This document shows positions 12,081 to 20,822 of a stretch of 34,617 nt of DNA, piece by piece (position 1 is the first letter of the stretch; every line of letters starts with the position of its first letter). Below the pieces are notes generated by a model, which saw only the letters and a list, made by a program, of their open reading frames with translations, was not told where the DNA came from and did not search any database. The stretch spans positions 1 through 34,617 of IMG/VR virus record IMGVR_UViG_3300035126_000270; one strand, given 5' to 3'. This stretch comes from a virus. The position numbers and the translations under genes were made by a program.

Positions 12081-12428
12081 GTGAGCAACTATGACCCGCT
12101 CGACCTGCGGGGCCAGGAGAAGGCGAAGGCGCAGCGCGACCTCCGCGAACGACTGGACCGCGACAACGAGGAGGGCGACGTCAAGTGGCTCATGGGCAAC
12201 AAGAGGGGCCGCAGGGTCATCTGGCGGCTCCTCGACGCTGCCGGCATCTTCCGCTCGTCGTTCAACACCAACGCGATGGCAATGGCCTTCGCCGAGGGGA
12301 ACAGGAACTACGGGCTTCGGATGCTCGCAATCGTCCACGCCCAGTGTCCCGAGCTGTATCCAGTGATGATGAAGGAGAACACGAATGACAGAACCATCGA
12401 TGGTGGAAGCGGCAGCAACGACCACTAA
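12081..12428 (+). CDS. Bbp19-like phage protein (115 aa)
   Basis: Starts at GTG 12081 without a ribosome-binding site, six bases after a TAGGAT box. The helical sequence includes GRRVIWRLLDAAGIF, SSFNTNAMAMAFAEGNRNYG and LRMLAIVHAQCPELY, matching the Bbp19 family named after Bordetella phage BPP-1, whose members lie just before the scaffold gene. The function in the virion is not established to my knowledge. Its 3' end overlaps the scaffold gene by 44 bases, which implies coupled translation. Confidence 0.85.
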   Translation: MSNYDPLDLRGQEKAKAQRDLRERLDRDNEEGDVKWLMGNKRGRRVIWRLLDAAGIFRSSFNTNAMAMAFAEGNRNYGLRMLAIVHAQCPELYPVMMKENTNDRTIDGGSGSNDH

Positions 12429-13077
12429 TGCCGCCCCGTCATCTTCGGCCCCTGCAAGCACCTCGGCGACGGCCGAGAAGCTCTACGGGGACGGGCAGAA
12501 GCCGACTGCGACCCAGGAGCCGCAAGCCGCCAAGGCGGCCGCTGCGGAAACCGTCGCGGGCGACCAGCCGGCAGCCGAACCCGAGGCCAAGGCCGAGGTG
12601 AAGGCAGCGCCGGAGAAGTACGAGTTCAAGGTTCCCGAAGGCAAGCAGTTCGATGCCGAGGTCTTGACCACGTACTCCGAGGTCGCACGCGAACTCAACC
12701 TGTCGCAGGAGGCCGCGCAGCGTGTCCTCGACGCCATGGCACCCAAGATGGCCGAGCGTCAGATGGCACAGATCGAGGCGGTTCGCACGGGATGGGCCGA
12801 GTCATCGAAGGGTGACAAGGAGTTCGGCGGCGAGAAGCTGCCGGAGAACCTTTCCGTCGCGAAGAAGGCGCTCGATGCGTTCGGCACGACCGAACTCCGC
12901 TCTCTGCTCAACGAGTCTGGCCTGGGGAACCACCCGGAGGTGATCCGGTTCATGTTCCGCGCAGGCAAGGCAATCAGTGAGGATCGGATGGTCACTGGAA
13001 CGAAGGGTGCGGCGAAGCCCGCCGGCCCGCGCTCGTTCAATGACTTCGCCGATGCTCTGTACGCAAGTCAGTCCTAA
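12385..13077 (+). CDS. Capsid scaffolding protein
   Basis: A 230-residue protein with AAGGAG (12372-12377) seven bases before its ATG. Residues 1-75 are Ala/Ser/Thr/Pro/Glu-rich and disordered; the rest is charged and helical (EVARELNLSQEAAQRVLDAM, MAERQMAQIEAVRTGW). This is the usual build of podovirus scaffold proteins, and it lies immediately before the major capsid gene as in BPP-1 and T7. It should guide procapsid assembly and then leave. No protease motif is visible. Confidence 0.87.
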   Translation: MTEPSMVEAAATTTNAAPSSSAPASTSATAEKLYGDGQKPTATQEPQAAKAAAAETVAGDQPAAEPEAKAEVKAAPEKYEFKVPEGKQFDAEVLTTYSEVARELNLSQEAAQRVLDAMAPKMAERQMAQIEAVRTGWAESSKGDKEFGGEKLPENLSVAKKALDAFGTTELRSLLNESGLGNHPEVIRFMFRAGKAISEDRMVTGTKGAAKPAGPRSFNDFADALYASQS

Positions 13078-13098
13078 CCAACACAAGGAGCCATTCCA

Positions 13099-14130
13099 AT
13101 GGCAGCACTTTCTACCAACAACCTGTCGCTGGCCGAGTGGGCCAAGCGCATTGATCCCGAGGGCCGCATCCCGGTCATCGCGGAACTCCTGTCCCAGACC
13201 AACGAAGTCCTCGAGGACTGCGTGTTCAAGGAGGGCAATCTGCCCACCGGCGAGCGCGTCGTGATCCGCACGGGCCTTCCCACCGTCTACTGGCGCGCCC
13301 TCAACCAGGGCATCCCGAACAGCAAGTCCACGACCGCACAGGTCGATGAGGCTTGCGGCATCCTCGAAGCCCGCAGCGAGGTTGACAAGGATCTCGCCAT
13401 GCTCAACGGCAACACGGCGCAGTTCCGCCTGTCCGAAGACGTGGCCTTCCTCGAAGCCATGAACAAGACGATGGCGACCACGCTGTTCTACGGCAACCCC
13501 TCGACCGACCCGAAGCAGTTCCTCGGGCTGGCGCCGCGTTACTCTGCGCTGTCCGGCTCGAACAACTCGCAGAACGTCCTGAACGCTCTCACGGGAAGCA
13601 GCTATTCGGCGACCGCCAACACGTCGATCTACCTCGTCGTGTGGGGCGACAACACCGTCTACTGCCCGTTCCCGAAGGGCAGCAGCGCCGGCCTCATGCA
13701 CGAGGATCTCGGCGAGCAGACCGTGTATGACGGCTCAAACCGCATGCAGGCCTACGCCACTCGTTACCAGTGGAAGAACGGCCTCGTCGTGAAGGATTGG
13801 CGCTACGTGGTCCGCATCGCCAACATCAACACGACCGCTCTGCTTGGGCAGGTGGACAGTCAGTCTTCCAGCTCCGCAAACGCGATCATGAAGCTCATGA
13901 GCCGTGCGCTCTACCGCGTCCCCAACATGGCGATGGGTCGCGCTGCGTTCTACATGAACCGCACCGTCCACTCCGGCCTTGCGATTGCTGCGCTCGACAA
14001 GAGCCAGTACGTCCTCAAGGTCAACGAGGGTCTGTCGCAGTTCGGCACCCCGTACAGCTGGCTGACCTTCCAGGGCGTCCCCCTGCGCTGCGTCGATGCC
14101 ATCGTCAACACCGAAGATCAGGTTTCCTGA
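13099..14130 (+). CDS. Major capsid protein (BPP-1 Bbp17-like, HK97 fold)
   Basis: 343 residues, with a strong AAGGAG (13085-13090) eight bases before ATG. The sequence is of the BPP-1 Bbp17 type: LSLAEWAKRIDPEGRIPVI, LSQTNEVLEDCVFKEGNLPT, RVVIRTGLPTVYWR, EVDKDLAMLNGNTAQFRLSE, FLEAMNKTMATTLFYGN and YLVVWGDNTVYCPFPKG. These form the HK97-fold shell subunit. It is flanked by a scaffold gene before and a cement-protein gene after, the same set as in BPP-1. A perfect 7-bp hairpin spans the stop codon (14116-14132). High confidence. Confidence 0.95.
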   Translation: MAALSTNNLSLAEWAKRIDPEGRIPVIAELLSQTNEVLEDCVFKEGNLPTGERVVIRTGLPTVYWRALNQGIPNSKSTTAQVDEACGILEARSEVDKDLAMLNGNTAQFRLSEDVAFLEAMNKTMATTLFYGNPSTDPKQFLGLAPRYSALSGSNNSQNVLNALTGSSYSATANTSIYLVVWGDNTVYCPFPKGSSAGLMHEDLGEQTVYDGSNRMQAYATRYQWKNGLVVKDWRYVVRIANINTTALLGQVDSQSSSSANAIMKLMSRALYRVPNMAMGRAAFYMNRTVHSGLAIAALDKSQYVLKVNEGLSQFGTPYSWLTFQGVPLRCVDAIVNTEDQVS

Positions 14131-14132
14131 TC
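14116..14132 (+). other. Hairpin spanning the capsid gene stop codon
   Basis: GATCAGG (14116-14122) and CCTGATC (14126-14132) pair perfectly around TTT, with the stop codon TGA (14128-14130) in the stem. No U-run follows. It could stabilise the capsid message 3' end or lower read-through into the cement gene. Confidence 0.45.
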
Positions 14133-14161
14133 CACGCAACTCCTGAAGGGAGAACAACACA

Positions 14162-14674
14162 ATGATTTTCGACGTCTTTAGCAGCAATGCAGTCATCAGC
14201 GGGACCGTCCCGCAGTCTGGTGCCATCACTGGGCAGACGGCTCGGCCCGTTGCCGGTACGGCTGTCGTTTCCACCAATGCCATCGACCTGGTTCAGGCTC
14301 GTGACATCGGTGAAGGCGGCGACCTGTACGTGTGCTTCACCATCGTCGCGGCCTACAACACCCTGACCTCGCTTGAGATGGAGGTCATCGTGGCTGACGA
14401 TGATGCGCTCACCACGAACCCGACCGCGGTCGGATCGTCCGGCCGCATCCTCCTCGCGGACGGCCTGTCCACGGCGAACAGCCAGTTCTATGTTCGCATC
14501 AACCCGTCGGCCCTCAAGCCTACGGCGTTCGGTGGCGCACTCGGTCGCCGTTACCTCGGCGCCCGTTACCACACGACCGGAACGACCCCGACCACCGGCA
14601 GCATCTGCGCGTACCTGACGATGGACATTCAGGACGGCCGCAAGGCTTACGCTTCCGGCTTCGCCGTTCAGTAA
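14162..14674 (+). CDS. Capsid cement/decoration protein (Bbp16-like)
   Basis: 170 residues beginning MIFDVFSSNAVISGTVPQ, then VSTNAIDLVQARDIGEGG and LYVCFTIVAAY, the pattern of Bbp16-type capsid cement proteins that bind and stabilise the BPP-1 shell. The remaining sequence is beta-rich with Thr/Ser/Gly turns (TTGTTPTTGSI), in keeping with a jelly-roll. It follows the major capsid gene, as expected. A GAAGGGAG ribosome-binding site lies about a dozen bases upstream of the ATG. Confidence 0.9.
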   Translation: MIFDVFSSNAVISGTVPQSGAITGQTARPVAGTAVVSTNAIDLVQARDIGEGGDLYVCFTIVAAYNTLTSLEMEVIVADDDALTTNPTAVGSSGRILLADGLSTANSQFYVRINPSALKPTAFGGALGRRYLGARYHTTGTTPTTGSICAYLTMDIQDGRKAYASGFAVQ

Positions 14675-14685
14675 GGATCAACGAC

Positions 14686-14880
14686 ATGCAGGTCAAGGCA
14701 CTAATGGATTGTTTCATCAACAACGGCTACCGCCGCGAAGGCGAAATCTTCGACTGCGGCAGCAAGTTCATCCCCGAACTGATGGAACCGCTCGAGGCGG
14801 TTGCACTGGACGAGGAGTCCGCGCCCGAAGCCCCGAAGCTTCGCAAGCGTGGAAGGGCTGCGACCGAAGTGTCGGAATGA
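14686..14880 (+). CDS. Small head-module protein (64 aa)
   Basis: 64 residues, starting MQVKALMDCFINNGYRREGE, with AAGGA upstream. The first half resembles a small beta-barrel-like module (x-x-R-x-G-E-x-F-D-x) found in small proteins between capsid and tail adaptor genes of tailed phages; the second half is acidic, then basic. A precise role (completion or connector-related) cannot be assigned. It is followed by an intrinsic terminator, so it ends the head transcription unit. Confidence 0.72.
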   Translation: MQVKALMDCFINNGYRREGEIFDCGSKFIPELMEPLEAVALDEESAPEAPKLRKRGRAATEVSE

Positions 14881-14901
14881 TCCGAGCATGACGTGACTTA
14901 T

Positions 14902-14936
14902 GGGGGGGTCGGAGGGAAACCCCGACCCCCCTCTTT
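14902..14936 (+). terminator. Intrinsic terminator after the head genes
   Basis: GGGGGGTCGG (14903-14912) pairs perfectly with CCGACCCCCC (14922-14931), with a 9-nt loop, followed by TCTTT. This is the clearest intrinsic terminator in the window. It would lower transcription from the highly expressed head genes into the tail genes. Confidence 0.8.
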
Positions 14937-14953
14937 CGGAACGGGAGGCGCCC

Positions 14954-15634
14954 ATGCCGTCAGTCGTGGAAATCTGCAACCTCGCGCTGGCGCACCTCGG
15001 CGACGATGCGACCGTCGCAAGCATCGACCCGCCGGAGGGGTCGGCGCAATCCGAGCATTGCGCCCGCTTCTACCCCATCGCACGGGACACCCTGCTCCAG
15101 ATGCACAACTGGTCGTTCGCCTCGAGGCGCGTCAGCCTCGCGCAGGTGACGATGCCGTACACCATGTGGAAGTACGCATACGCGGCGCCGGCAGACATGC
15201 TGACCGCGGTGGCAATCCTGCCGCCGGAGGCCGAGAGCGACTACTCGATCCGCGCATACCCGGCCGACAAGTACGGGTACGGGTGGATCACGCCGCCGCT
15301 CCCGGGCGCAGGCGTGTACGTGCCGCAGGAGTACCAGATCGAGACAGACACGCTCGGGAACAAGGTGATCTACACGAACCAGGAGAACGCGCTCCTGCGC
15401 TACCAGGCGCTTGTGACCGACCCGACGAAGTTCGACCCGCTGTTCGCGATTGCGCTTTCGCACTACCTCGCGTCGATGCTCGCAGGCCCGGTCGTGAAGG
15501 GTACGGAGGGAGCCGCCGAGGGCAACCGCCAGCGTCAGGTGGCGATGGGCTTCCTCGCGCAGGCGCGTGCGTCCGACTCCAACCAGCGCGAAGTGAAGCC
15601 GCAGCAGGTCACCTCTTGGATCTCGGGGCGCTGA
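14954..15634 (+). CDS. Tail tubular protein A-like adaptor (T7 gp11-like)
   Basis: The start is placed at ATG 14954 (MPSVVEICNLALAHLGD); the open frame to 14900 runs back into the terminator and is unlikely. The 226 residues have the gp11/tail tube A pattern: N-terminal EICNLALAHLGDDATVASID, RFYPIARDTLLQMHNWSFAS, a middle YAYAAPADMLTAVAI and a C-terminal helix FDPLFAIALSHYLASMLAGP. The dodecameric adaptor joins the portal to the nozzle. GGGAGG lies upstream. High confidence. Confidence 0.93.
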   Translation: MPSVVEICNLALAHLGDDATVASIDPPEGSAQSEHCARFYPIARDTLLQMHNWSFASRRVSLAQVTMPYTMWKYAYAAPADMLTAVAILPPEAESDYSIRAYPADKYGYGWITPPLPGAGVYVPQEYQIETDTLGNKVIYTNQENALLRYQALVTDPTKFDPLFAIALSHYLASMLAGPVVKGTEGAAEGNRQRQVAMGFLAQARASDSNQREVKPQQVTSWISGR

Positions 15635-15637
15635 ACC

Positions 15638-18229
15638 ATGGCAAGCACCCGCTCATACTTCCGTTCCTTCGCGGGCGGCGAGATATCGCCGGAGATGTTC
15701 GGCCGAATTGATGACGCCAAGTTCCAGACGGGGGCGGCCAAGCTGCGGAACTTCATCGCGATGCCGCAGGGGCCGGCCGAGAACCGACCGGGCTTGGCGT
15801 TCGTCCGCGAGGTGAAGGACAGCACCAAGAAGGTGCGCCTGCTGCCGTTCACGTACAGCACGACGCAGACGATGGTGATCGAGCTTGGCGCCGGGTACAT
15901 CCGGTTCCACACGCAGGGAGCAACGCTGCTGTCCGGTGGCTCGCCATACGAGATCGCGAACCCGTATGCCGAGGCCGACCTGTTCGACATCCACTACGTG
16001 CAGTCGGCCGACGTGCTGACGCTCGTCCACCCGAACTACGCGCCACGCGAGCTGCGCCGGCTCGGAGCGACGAGCTGGACGCTGACGTCGATCACGTTCG
16101 GAGCGGACATCGACACGCCGGGTGCGCCGACCGTCACGCCGACCAAGAGCGTCGGCGCGAACATCACCGGAATCAACGTCGGCACTGGTCACATCACCGT
16201 CAGCGCGGATGTCAAGGACGTCATAATTTCAGCAGGCGACACCATCTACATCAGCGGAATCACATGGACTACGCCACCCACGGGCGGCGAACTGCTGAAC
16301 AACAAGTTCTGGATCATCGACAAGTTCCACGGCTCTGGCGGAAACGTGTTCTCCGTCCTGTCCGTGCAGAACGCGCTGGCCCCGACGCTCACCGGCGGCG
16401 TGTACGGAAGCGGCGGAATCATCCAGCCGATGACGCAGACCGCTGATCTCACGAACTACTACGTCATCACGGCCATCCCTGCGAACGGCGTTGACGAGAC
16501 ACCGCCGTCTAGCGCAGGCAACGCGACGAACAATCTGGCGATGAACGGCGCGTACAACACAATTACCTGGTCGGCCGTGTCTGACGCCGTTCGCTACAAC
16601 GTCTACAAGCGGCAGAGCGGGCTTTACGGGTACATCGGCCAGACCGAGACAACCTCGTTCGTGGACAACAACATCGCTCCCGACATGGGGATCTCTCCAC
16701 CGACCGTTGACACGGTGTTCTCGAGCAGCGGCAACTACCCCGGCGCGGTGTCGTACTTCGAGCAGCGCCGCATCTTCGCCGGCACGACGAATGCCCCGCA
16801 GACGCTGTGGATGACGCGAACCGGGACCGAGTCTGACATGTCGTACCACATCCCGCTGCAGGACACCGACCGGGTGAACTTCCGGGTCGCTGCGCGGGAG
16901 GCGAACACGATCCGGCACATCGTCCCGCTCACGCAGCTCCTGCTGCTCACCAGCGGAGCGGAATGGCGCGTGTCCCCGGTCAACAGCGACGTTATCACCC
17001 CGACCACGATCTCCGTCCGTCCGCAGTCGTACATCGGCGCAAGCAACGTCCAGCCGTCCATTGTCAACAACACGGTGGTCTACTGCTCGGCCCGCGGCGG
17101 CCACGTGCGCGAACTCGGGTACTCCTGGCAGGCAAGCGGGTTCGTGACGGGCGACCTATCGCTGCGCGCATCGCACCTGTTCGACAACTACGACATCAGC
17201 GACATGTGCTACAGCAAGTCGCCGCAGCCTCTGCTGTGGTTCGTGTCATCGACGGGATACCTGCTCGGCCTGACGTACATCCCGGAGCAGCAGATCGGTG
17301 CATGGCACTGGCACGACACGGACGGCACGTTCGAGTCATGCACGGCCGTGGCTGAGGGTACGGAGGATCGCCTGTACGTCGTTGTCAAGCGCACCATCGG
17401 CGGCGTGACGAAGCGGTACGTGGAGCGCATGGCGAGCCGGCAGATCGGCGACCTCGAGGACTGCTTCTTCGTGGACAGCGGGCTGACCTACGACGGCACG
17501 AACACCGGAGCCACGACCGTGACGGTGACAGGAGGAACGAGCTGGGGTCCGAGCGACGTCCTGACCATCACCTCGTCCTCACCGATCTTCGCGTTTCCTG
17601 CGACGTCGGATGTCGGCGACGTCATAGTCCTCACGTCATCGGCAGGCACCAAGTACCGGCTGACCGTCCTTTCGACAACATCGACCACGGCGGCGACCGC
17701 CAAGGCAGACAAGGTCATCGAGGTTCCTCTGCGAAACAGTCCCGTGACGGCATGGTCCTGGGCAAGGGATTCCATATCCGGCTTGGATCACATCGAGGGC
17801 AAGACGGTCAGCATCCTCGGCGATGGTGCCGTGCTTCCGCAGGCGACGGTGAGCGGAGGGTCAGTCACGCTCCAGCGCGCATGCTCGGTTGTGCATGTCG
17901 GTCTGCCATACGAGAGTGACCTGCAGACGCTTCCGATCACCATGAACGTGGATGGCTACGGGCAGGGCCGCTTCAAGAACGTCAACAAGGCGTGGCTGCG
18001 CGTGTTCAAGTCGAGCGGCATCTTCGTTGGGCCGACCGAGGACAAGCTGGTCGAGGTCAAGCAGCGAACGACCGAGCCGTATGGCTCGCCTCCCGGCCTG
18101 AAGTCCGACGAGGTTGACGTTGATCTCACGCCTTCGTGGAAGGCGAGCGGGCAGGTGTATGTCCGTCAGGCCGACCCACTTCCGCTCACCATCGTTGGCA
18201 TGACCCTCGAGGTCGTGCTGGGAGGCTGA
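15638..18229 (+). CDS. Tail nozzle/tail tubular protein B-like (863 aa)
   Basis: An 863-residue protein starting three bases after the adaptor stop. The N-terminal segment FRSFAGGEISPEMFGRIDDA then AKLRNFIAMPQGPAENRPG is typical of podovirus nozzle (gp12-like) proteins. Residues about 170-230 resemble a small E1_FCCH-type beta domain (GTGHITVSADVKDVIISAGD then TIYISGI), and about 310-345 a fibronectin-like strand set (VRYNVYKRQSGLYGYIGQTE). The C-terminal half returns to nozzle-like sequence. It would form the distal tail tube and carry the spikes. The inserted beta domains are likely surface decorations. Confidence 0.9.
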   Translation: MASTRSYFRSFAGGEISPEMFGRIDDAKFQTGAAKLRNFIAMPQGPAENRPGLAFVREVKDSTKKVRLLPFTYSTTQTMVIELGAGYIRFHTQGATLLSGGSPYEIANPYAEADLFDIHYVQSADVLTLVHPNYAPRELRRLGATSWTLTSITFGADIDTPGAPTVTPTKSVGANITGINVGTGHITVSADVKDVIISAGDTIYISGITWTTPPTGGELLNNKFWIIDKFHGSGGNVFSVLSVQNALAPTLTGGVYGSGGIIQPMTQTADLTNYYVITAIPANGVDETPPSSAGNATNNLAMNGAYNTITWSAVSDAVRYNVYKRQSGLYGYIGQTETTSFVDNNIAPDMGISPPTVDTVFSSSGNYPGAVSYFEQRRIFAGTTNAPQTLWMTRTGTESDMSYHIPLQDTDRVNFRVAAREANTIRHIVPLTQLLLLTSGAEWRVSPVNSDVITPTTISVRPQSYIGASNVQPSIVNNTVVYCSARGGHVRELGYSWQASGFVTGDLSLRASHLFDNYDISDMCYSKSPQPLLWFVSSTGYLLGLTYIPEQQIGAWHWHDTDGTFESCTAVAEGTEDRLYVVVKRTIGGVTKRYVERMASRQIGDLEDCFFVDSGLTYDGTNTGATTVTVTGGTSWGPSDVLTITSSSPIFAFPATSDVGDVIVLTSSAGTKYRLTVLSTTSTTAATAKADKVIEVPLRNSPVTAWSWARDSISGLDHIEGKTVSILGDGAVLPQATVSGGSVTLQRACSVVHVGLPYESDLQTLPITMNVDGYGQGRFKNVNKAWLRVFKSSGIFVGPTEDKLVEVKQRTTEPYGSPPGLKSDEVDVDLTPSWKASGQVYVRQADPLPLTIVGMTLEVVLGG

Positions 18230-18230
18230 C

Positions 18231-18926
18231 ATGTCAGTATTCGCGACGGCATCGACAATACCGCTCCAGACGTCGCCGACGTATGCGTCCACGCTCCTGA
18301 CCGGCCAGCAGCCGCAGATGGCGACGTCGGGTTTCGCGGAGGGGATGCTCGCGCTCGGCCCAATCGTGTCGATCTTCGGCGCGGTGAACAGCGCCATTGG
18401 CGGCTATTACACGGCACAGAACCAGAAGAACCAGCTCGCCATGCAGGCGCAGAACCAGCGGTTCGCGGCGCAGATGGCCCGTGTCAACCAGCGCGGCGCA
18501 GCCTTCACGGCCGGCCAGATCGGGCTGCAGGGGCAGCGCCAGATCGGGCGGTACACGATGGGCGCGGGCCAGCAGCGTGCAAGCGCCCGCGCAGCACTCG
18601 CCGGCCGCGGCGCCGTCCTGGGGCAGGGAACCGCCGCCGAGGTCGTGGGAAGCATGGACGTCATCAAGGAGATCGACATGCTCTCCATGAGCGCGGCGAC
18701 CGTGCGGGCGCAGGAGGCCGCCAAGCTGCAGGCGTTCAACATCGGGACGCAGGCGCTGATGGGCGATCTGTCCGCTGCCAACCTGCAGGCCAGCGCAGGC
18801 ACGATCTACCCGGGCCTCGCGCTCGGGACGAGTCTGCTCGGGAGCGCAGCCGACATCGGCAGCACGTGGGCGCGCAACCGCCGCATCGAGGAACTGCTCG
18901 CCGGCGTGTCAACCCAGAGGACTTGA
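18231..18926 (+). CDS. Internal virion / ejection protein (T7 gp14-like position)
   Basis: 231 residues, with GGGAGG (18220-18225) before the ATG. A hydrophobic Gly/Ala segment (MLALGPIVSIFGAVNSAIGG, about residues 40-59) is followed by a long Gln/Ala/Arg-rich helical region (NQKNQLAMQAQNQRFAAQ) and a Gly-Ala-rich centre. Size, composition and place between nozzle and large ejection proteins fit a T7 gp14-type core protein ejected into the outer membrane. Sequence identity to a named family was not established by me. Confidence 0.82.
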   Translation: MSVFATASTIPLQTSPTYASTLLTGQQPQMATSGFAEGMLALGPIVSIFGAVNSAIGGYYTAQNQKNQLAMQAQNQRFAAQMARVNQRGAAFTAGQIGLQGQRQIGRYTMGAGQQRASARAALAGRGAVLGQGTAAEVVGSMDVIKEIDMLSMSAATVRAQEAAKLQAFNIGTQALMGDLSAANLQASAGTIYPGLALGTSLLGSAADIGSTWARNRRIEELLAGVSTQRT

Positions 18927-18929
18927 TCC

Positions 18930-20786
18930 ATGCCGACCGTACCGACAACCTTCGTGCCGCAGGTCGCACCGCCGGAAGGCGGCGACATCGGGAACTTCGT
19001 CGCCCCGGGCGTCCAGCCCATGGAGGACTTCACGGGTCGCCAGGTGGAGCGGCTAGGCCAGACGATGGTCCAGGCCGGAAACGTGGCCTTCCGGGTCGGC
19101 AGCGCGATGCAGGACGCGATTGACGAGGCGAACGCGAAGGCGGCCGACGTCCTCGGAATCCGCGGCGCCACGCCGCTGATGCAGCAGTACCTCAACACCT
19201 CTGGCCGCGATGCCGAGGCGCAGTACGAGGCCACGCTCAACGGCGTGCGTGGCGCGCTGATGGCACCTGCTGATGGGATGCCGAACAAGACCTCGAGGGC
19301 GATGTACGAGCAGGTCGCCGCCCGCAACATGGCGCAGTTCGAGGCGCAGCTCAACAGCCACCGACTGCGGCAGTCCAAGGTCTACGCGGCGACCGAGGCC
19401 GCGGCCCGCGCCGATGCCAGGTCCGACATGGCGATCATGGCCCACATGCAGCGGGACGAGATCGATCCCATGACCGGGCAGAAGATCGGGATGACCGCCT
19501 ACGAGGCGAACCTCGGCGTGGCCCTGCGCGAGGTGGAGAACGCGGCGCGACTGAACGGCATTCCCGATGACAGCGCCCAGATGGCCGCCGCACGGCAGGC
19601 CGTCTACGACAAGGTCACGCAGGGCGTCGTGGGCCAGTACCTCGAGAGCAAGGACTACGCTGGCGCCGAGGCTTTCCTCAACGACATGGCCGAGCGTCAG
19701 GCGGTCAACCCCAAGGTCCGCGATGCGATGTCAACGAGCATCGACCGGAACCGCCAGATGTCGGTGATGCAGGAGCTGACGGCCTCCATCCGTGCCGGGG
19801 GCGCTTTGACGGCCAAGAGCGACCCCAAGGCGTACCCCGAGCAGGAAGGCCCAGGGAAGGCGCCTGAGAGCCTCAGGGAGGCGCTCGAGGCAGCGGACGG
19901 GATTCAGGACGCCGAGATGCGCCGGCTCGTCCAGGGCAACTTGCGGCAGCAGTACGCGCAGGAGGACGCCATCGCCAAGGACGAATACAACACCGTCCTC
20001 GACTCGGTGGAGCAGGCGCAGGCAGCCGGACAGCAGATCGGCCCGGAAATGCTCGGGCGCCTGAAGCCGAAGGATGCCGAGCGCGTGATGCGGAACGAAA
20101 CGATCCGCACGGACGCCAGGATAGAGTACGACCTCGCCGACAACCCGGGCGTCGTGTCCGACCCGGCATGGGTTCGCCAGCACTGGTCGAAGATGTCGCT
20201 CGAGCTGCGGACGAAGATCCGCCAGATGCAGAACGCGCCCGAGAAGATCCTCGAGGCGTCATACGACACGGACATGCTGAAGAACACGCTGTACGAGGCC
20301 GGCCTCGGCGACCTGCTCGAGAAGCCCGGGGACGCGGAGAAGCAGCAGTACGTGACGCTGTCAAACAACGTCAAGTCCCAGATCGACTTCCTGCAGCGCC
20401 AGAAGGGCGGCAAGCTGACGCGCACCGAGACTCAGGACGTCATCGACCGTGCCATCATGGTGTTCGGCAAGGGCGCCGAGGAGAAGCCGTGGTGGTTCGA
20501 CCGATCTTTCGATCAGCCTCTTGCGACCATGGCGTCCGAGGATCTTGAGCGCCTGTCCGAAACCTACGTCAAGTTCCGGGGCAAGGCCATCAAGACGTCC
20601 GAGATGGAGCGCGCACAGCGCGCACTCGAGGCGGGCGGCGTGCAGAACCCGACGCTGCGCGAGATCATCAAGTACCACGAGATATCGCAGCAGAACATGG
20701 CGCCGCGAGGGACGCCGCAGCCTGTTCCCGCGGAACGGCTGGCGCCGACGCAGCGGGCGCAGCAGCGGCTGAGAAGCATGTTCTGA
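18930..20786 (+). CDS. Ejection / internal virion protein (618 aa, helical)
   Basis: A 618-residue, almost entirely alpha-helical protein rich in Ala, Glu, Gln and Met. It starts three bases after the previous stop with GAGGA upstream. The N-terminal 20 residues have the proline-rich start seen in several podovirus core proteins (VPTTFVPQVAPPEGG), followed by helices such as QVERLGQTMVQAGNVAFRVG. It lies in the place of T7 gp15-like core proteins, which line the ejection channel. No enzymatic motif is apparent. The role is inferred from size, composition and gene order. Confidence 0.8.
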   Translation: MPTVPTTFVPQVAPPEGGDIGNFVAPGVQPMEDFTGRQVERLGQTMVQAGNVAFRVGSAMQDAIDEANAKAADVLGIRGATPLMQQYLNTSGRDAEAQYEATLNGVRGALMAPADGMPNKTSRAMYEQVAARNMAQFEAQLNSHRLRQSKVYAATEAAARADARSDMAIMAHMQRDEIDPMTGQKIGMTAYEANLGVALREVENAARLNGIPDDSAQMAAARQAVYDKVTQGVVGQYLESKDYAGAEAFLNDMAERQAVNPKVRDAMSTSIDRNRQMSVMQELTASIRAGGALTAKSDPKAYPEQEGPGKAPESLREALEAADGIQDAEMRRLVQGNLRQQYAQEDAIAKDEYNTVLDSVEQAQAAGQQIGPEMLGRLKPKDAERVMRNETIRTDARIEYDLADNPGVVSDPAWVRQHWSKMSLELRTKIRQMQNAPEKILEASYDTDMLKNTLYEAGLGDLLEKPGDAEKQQYVTLSNNVKSQIDFLQRQKGGKLTRTETQDVIDRAIMVFGKGAEEKPWWFDRSFDQPLATMASEDLERLSETYVKFRGKAIKTSEMERAQRALEAGGVQNPTLREIIKYHEISQQNMAPRGTPQPVPAERLAPTQRAQQRLRSMF

Positions 20787-20822
20787 TCGATTCGGAAGCA
20801 AGCAACGCGCAGGAGCGACACA

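Noticed and set aside
13099-14130. HK97-type capsid protease fused to the capsid gene or scaffold
   Set aside because: No protease motif was found in the scaffold or capsid gene; the arrangement fits a separate scaffold as in BPP-1 and T7.
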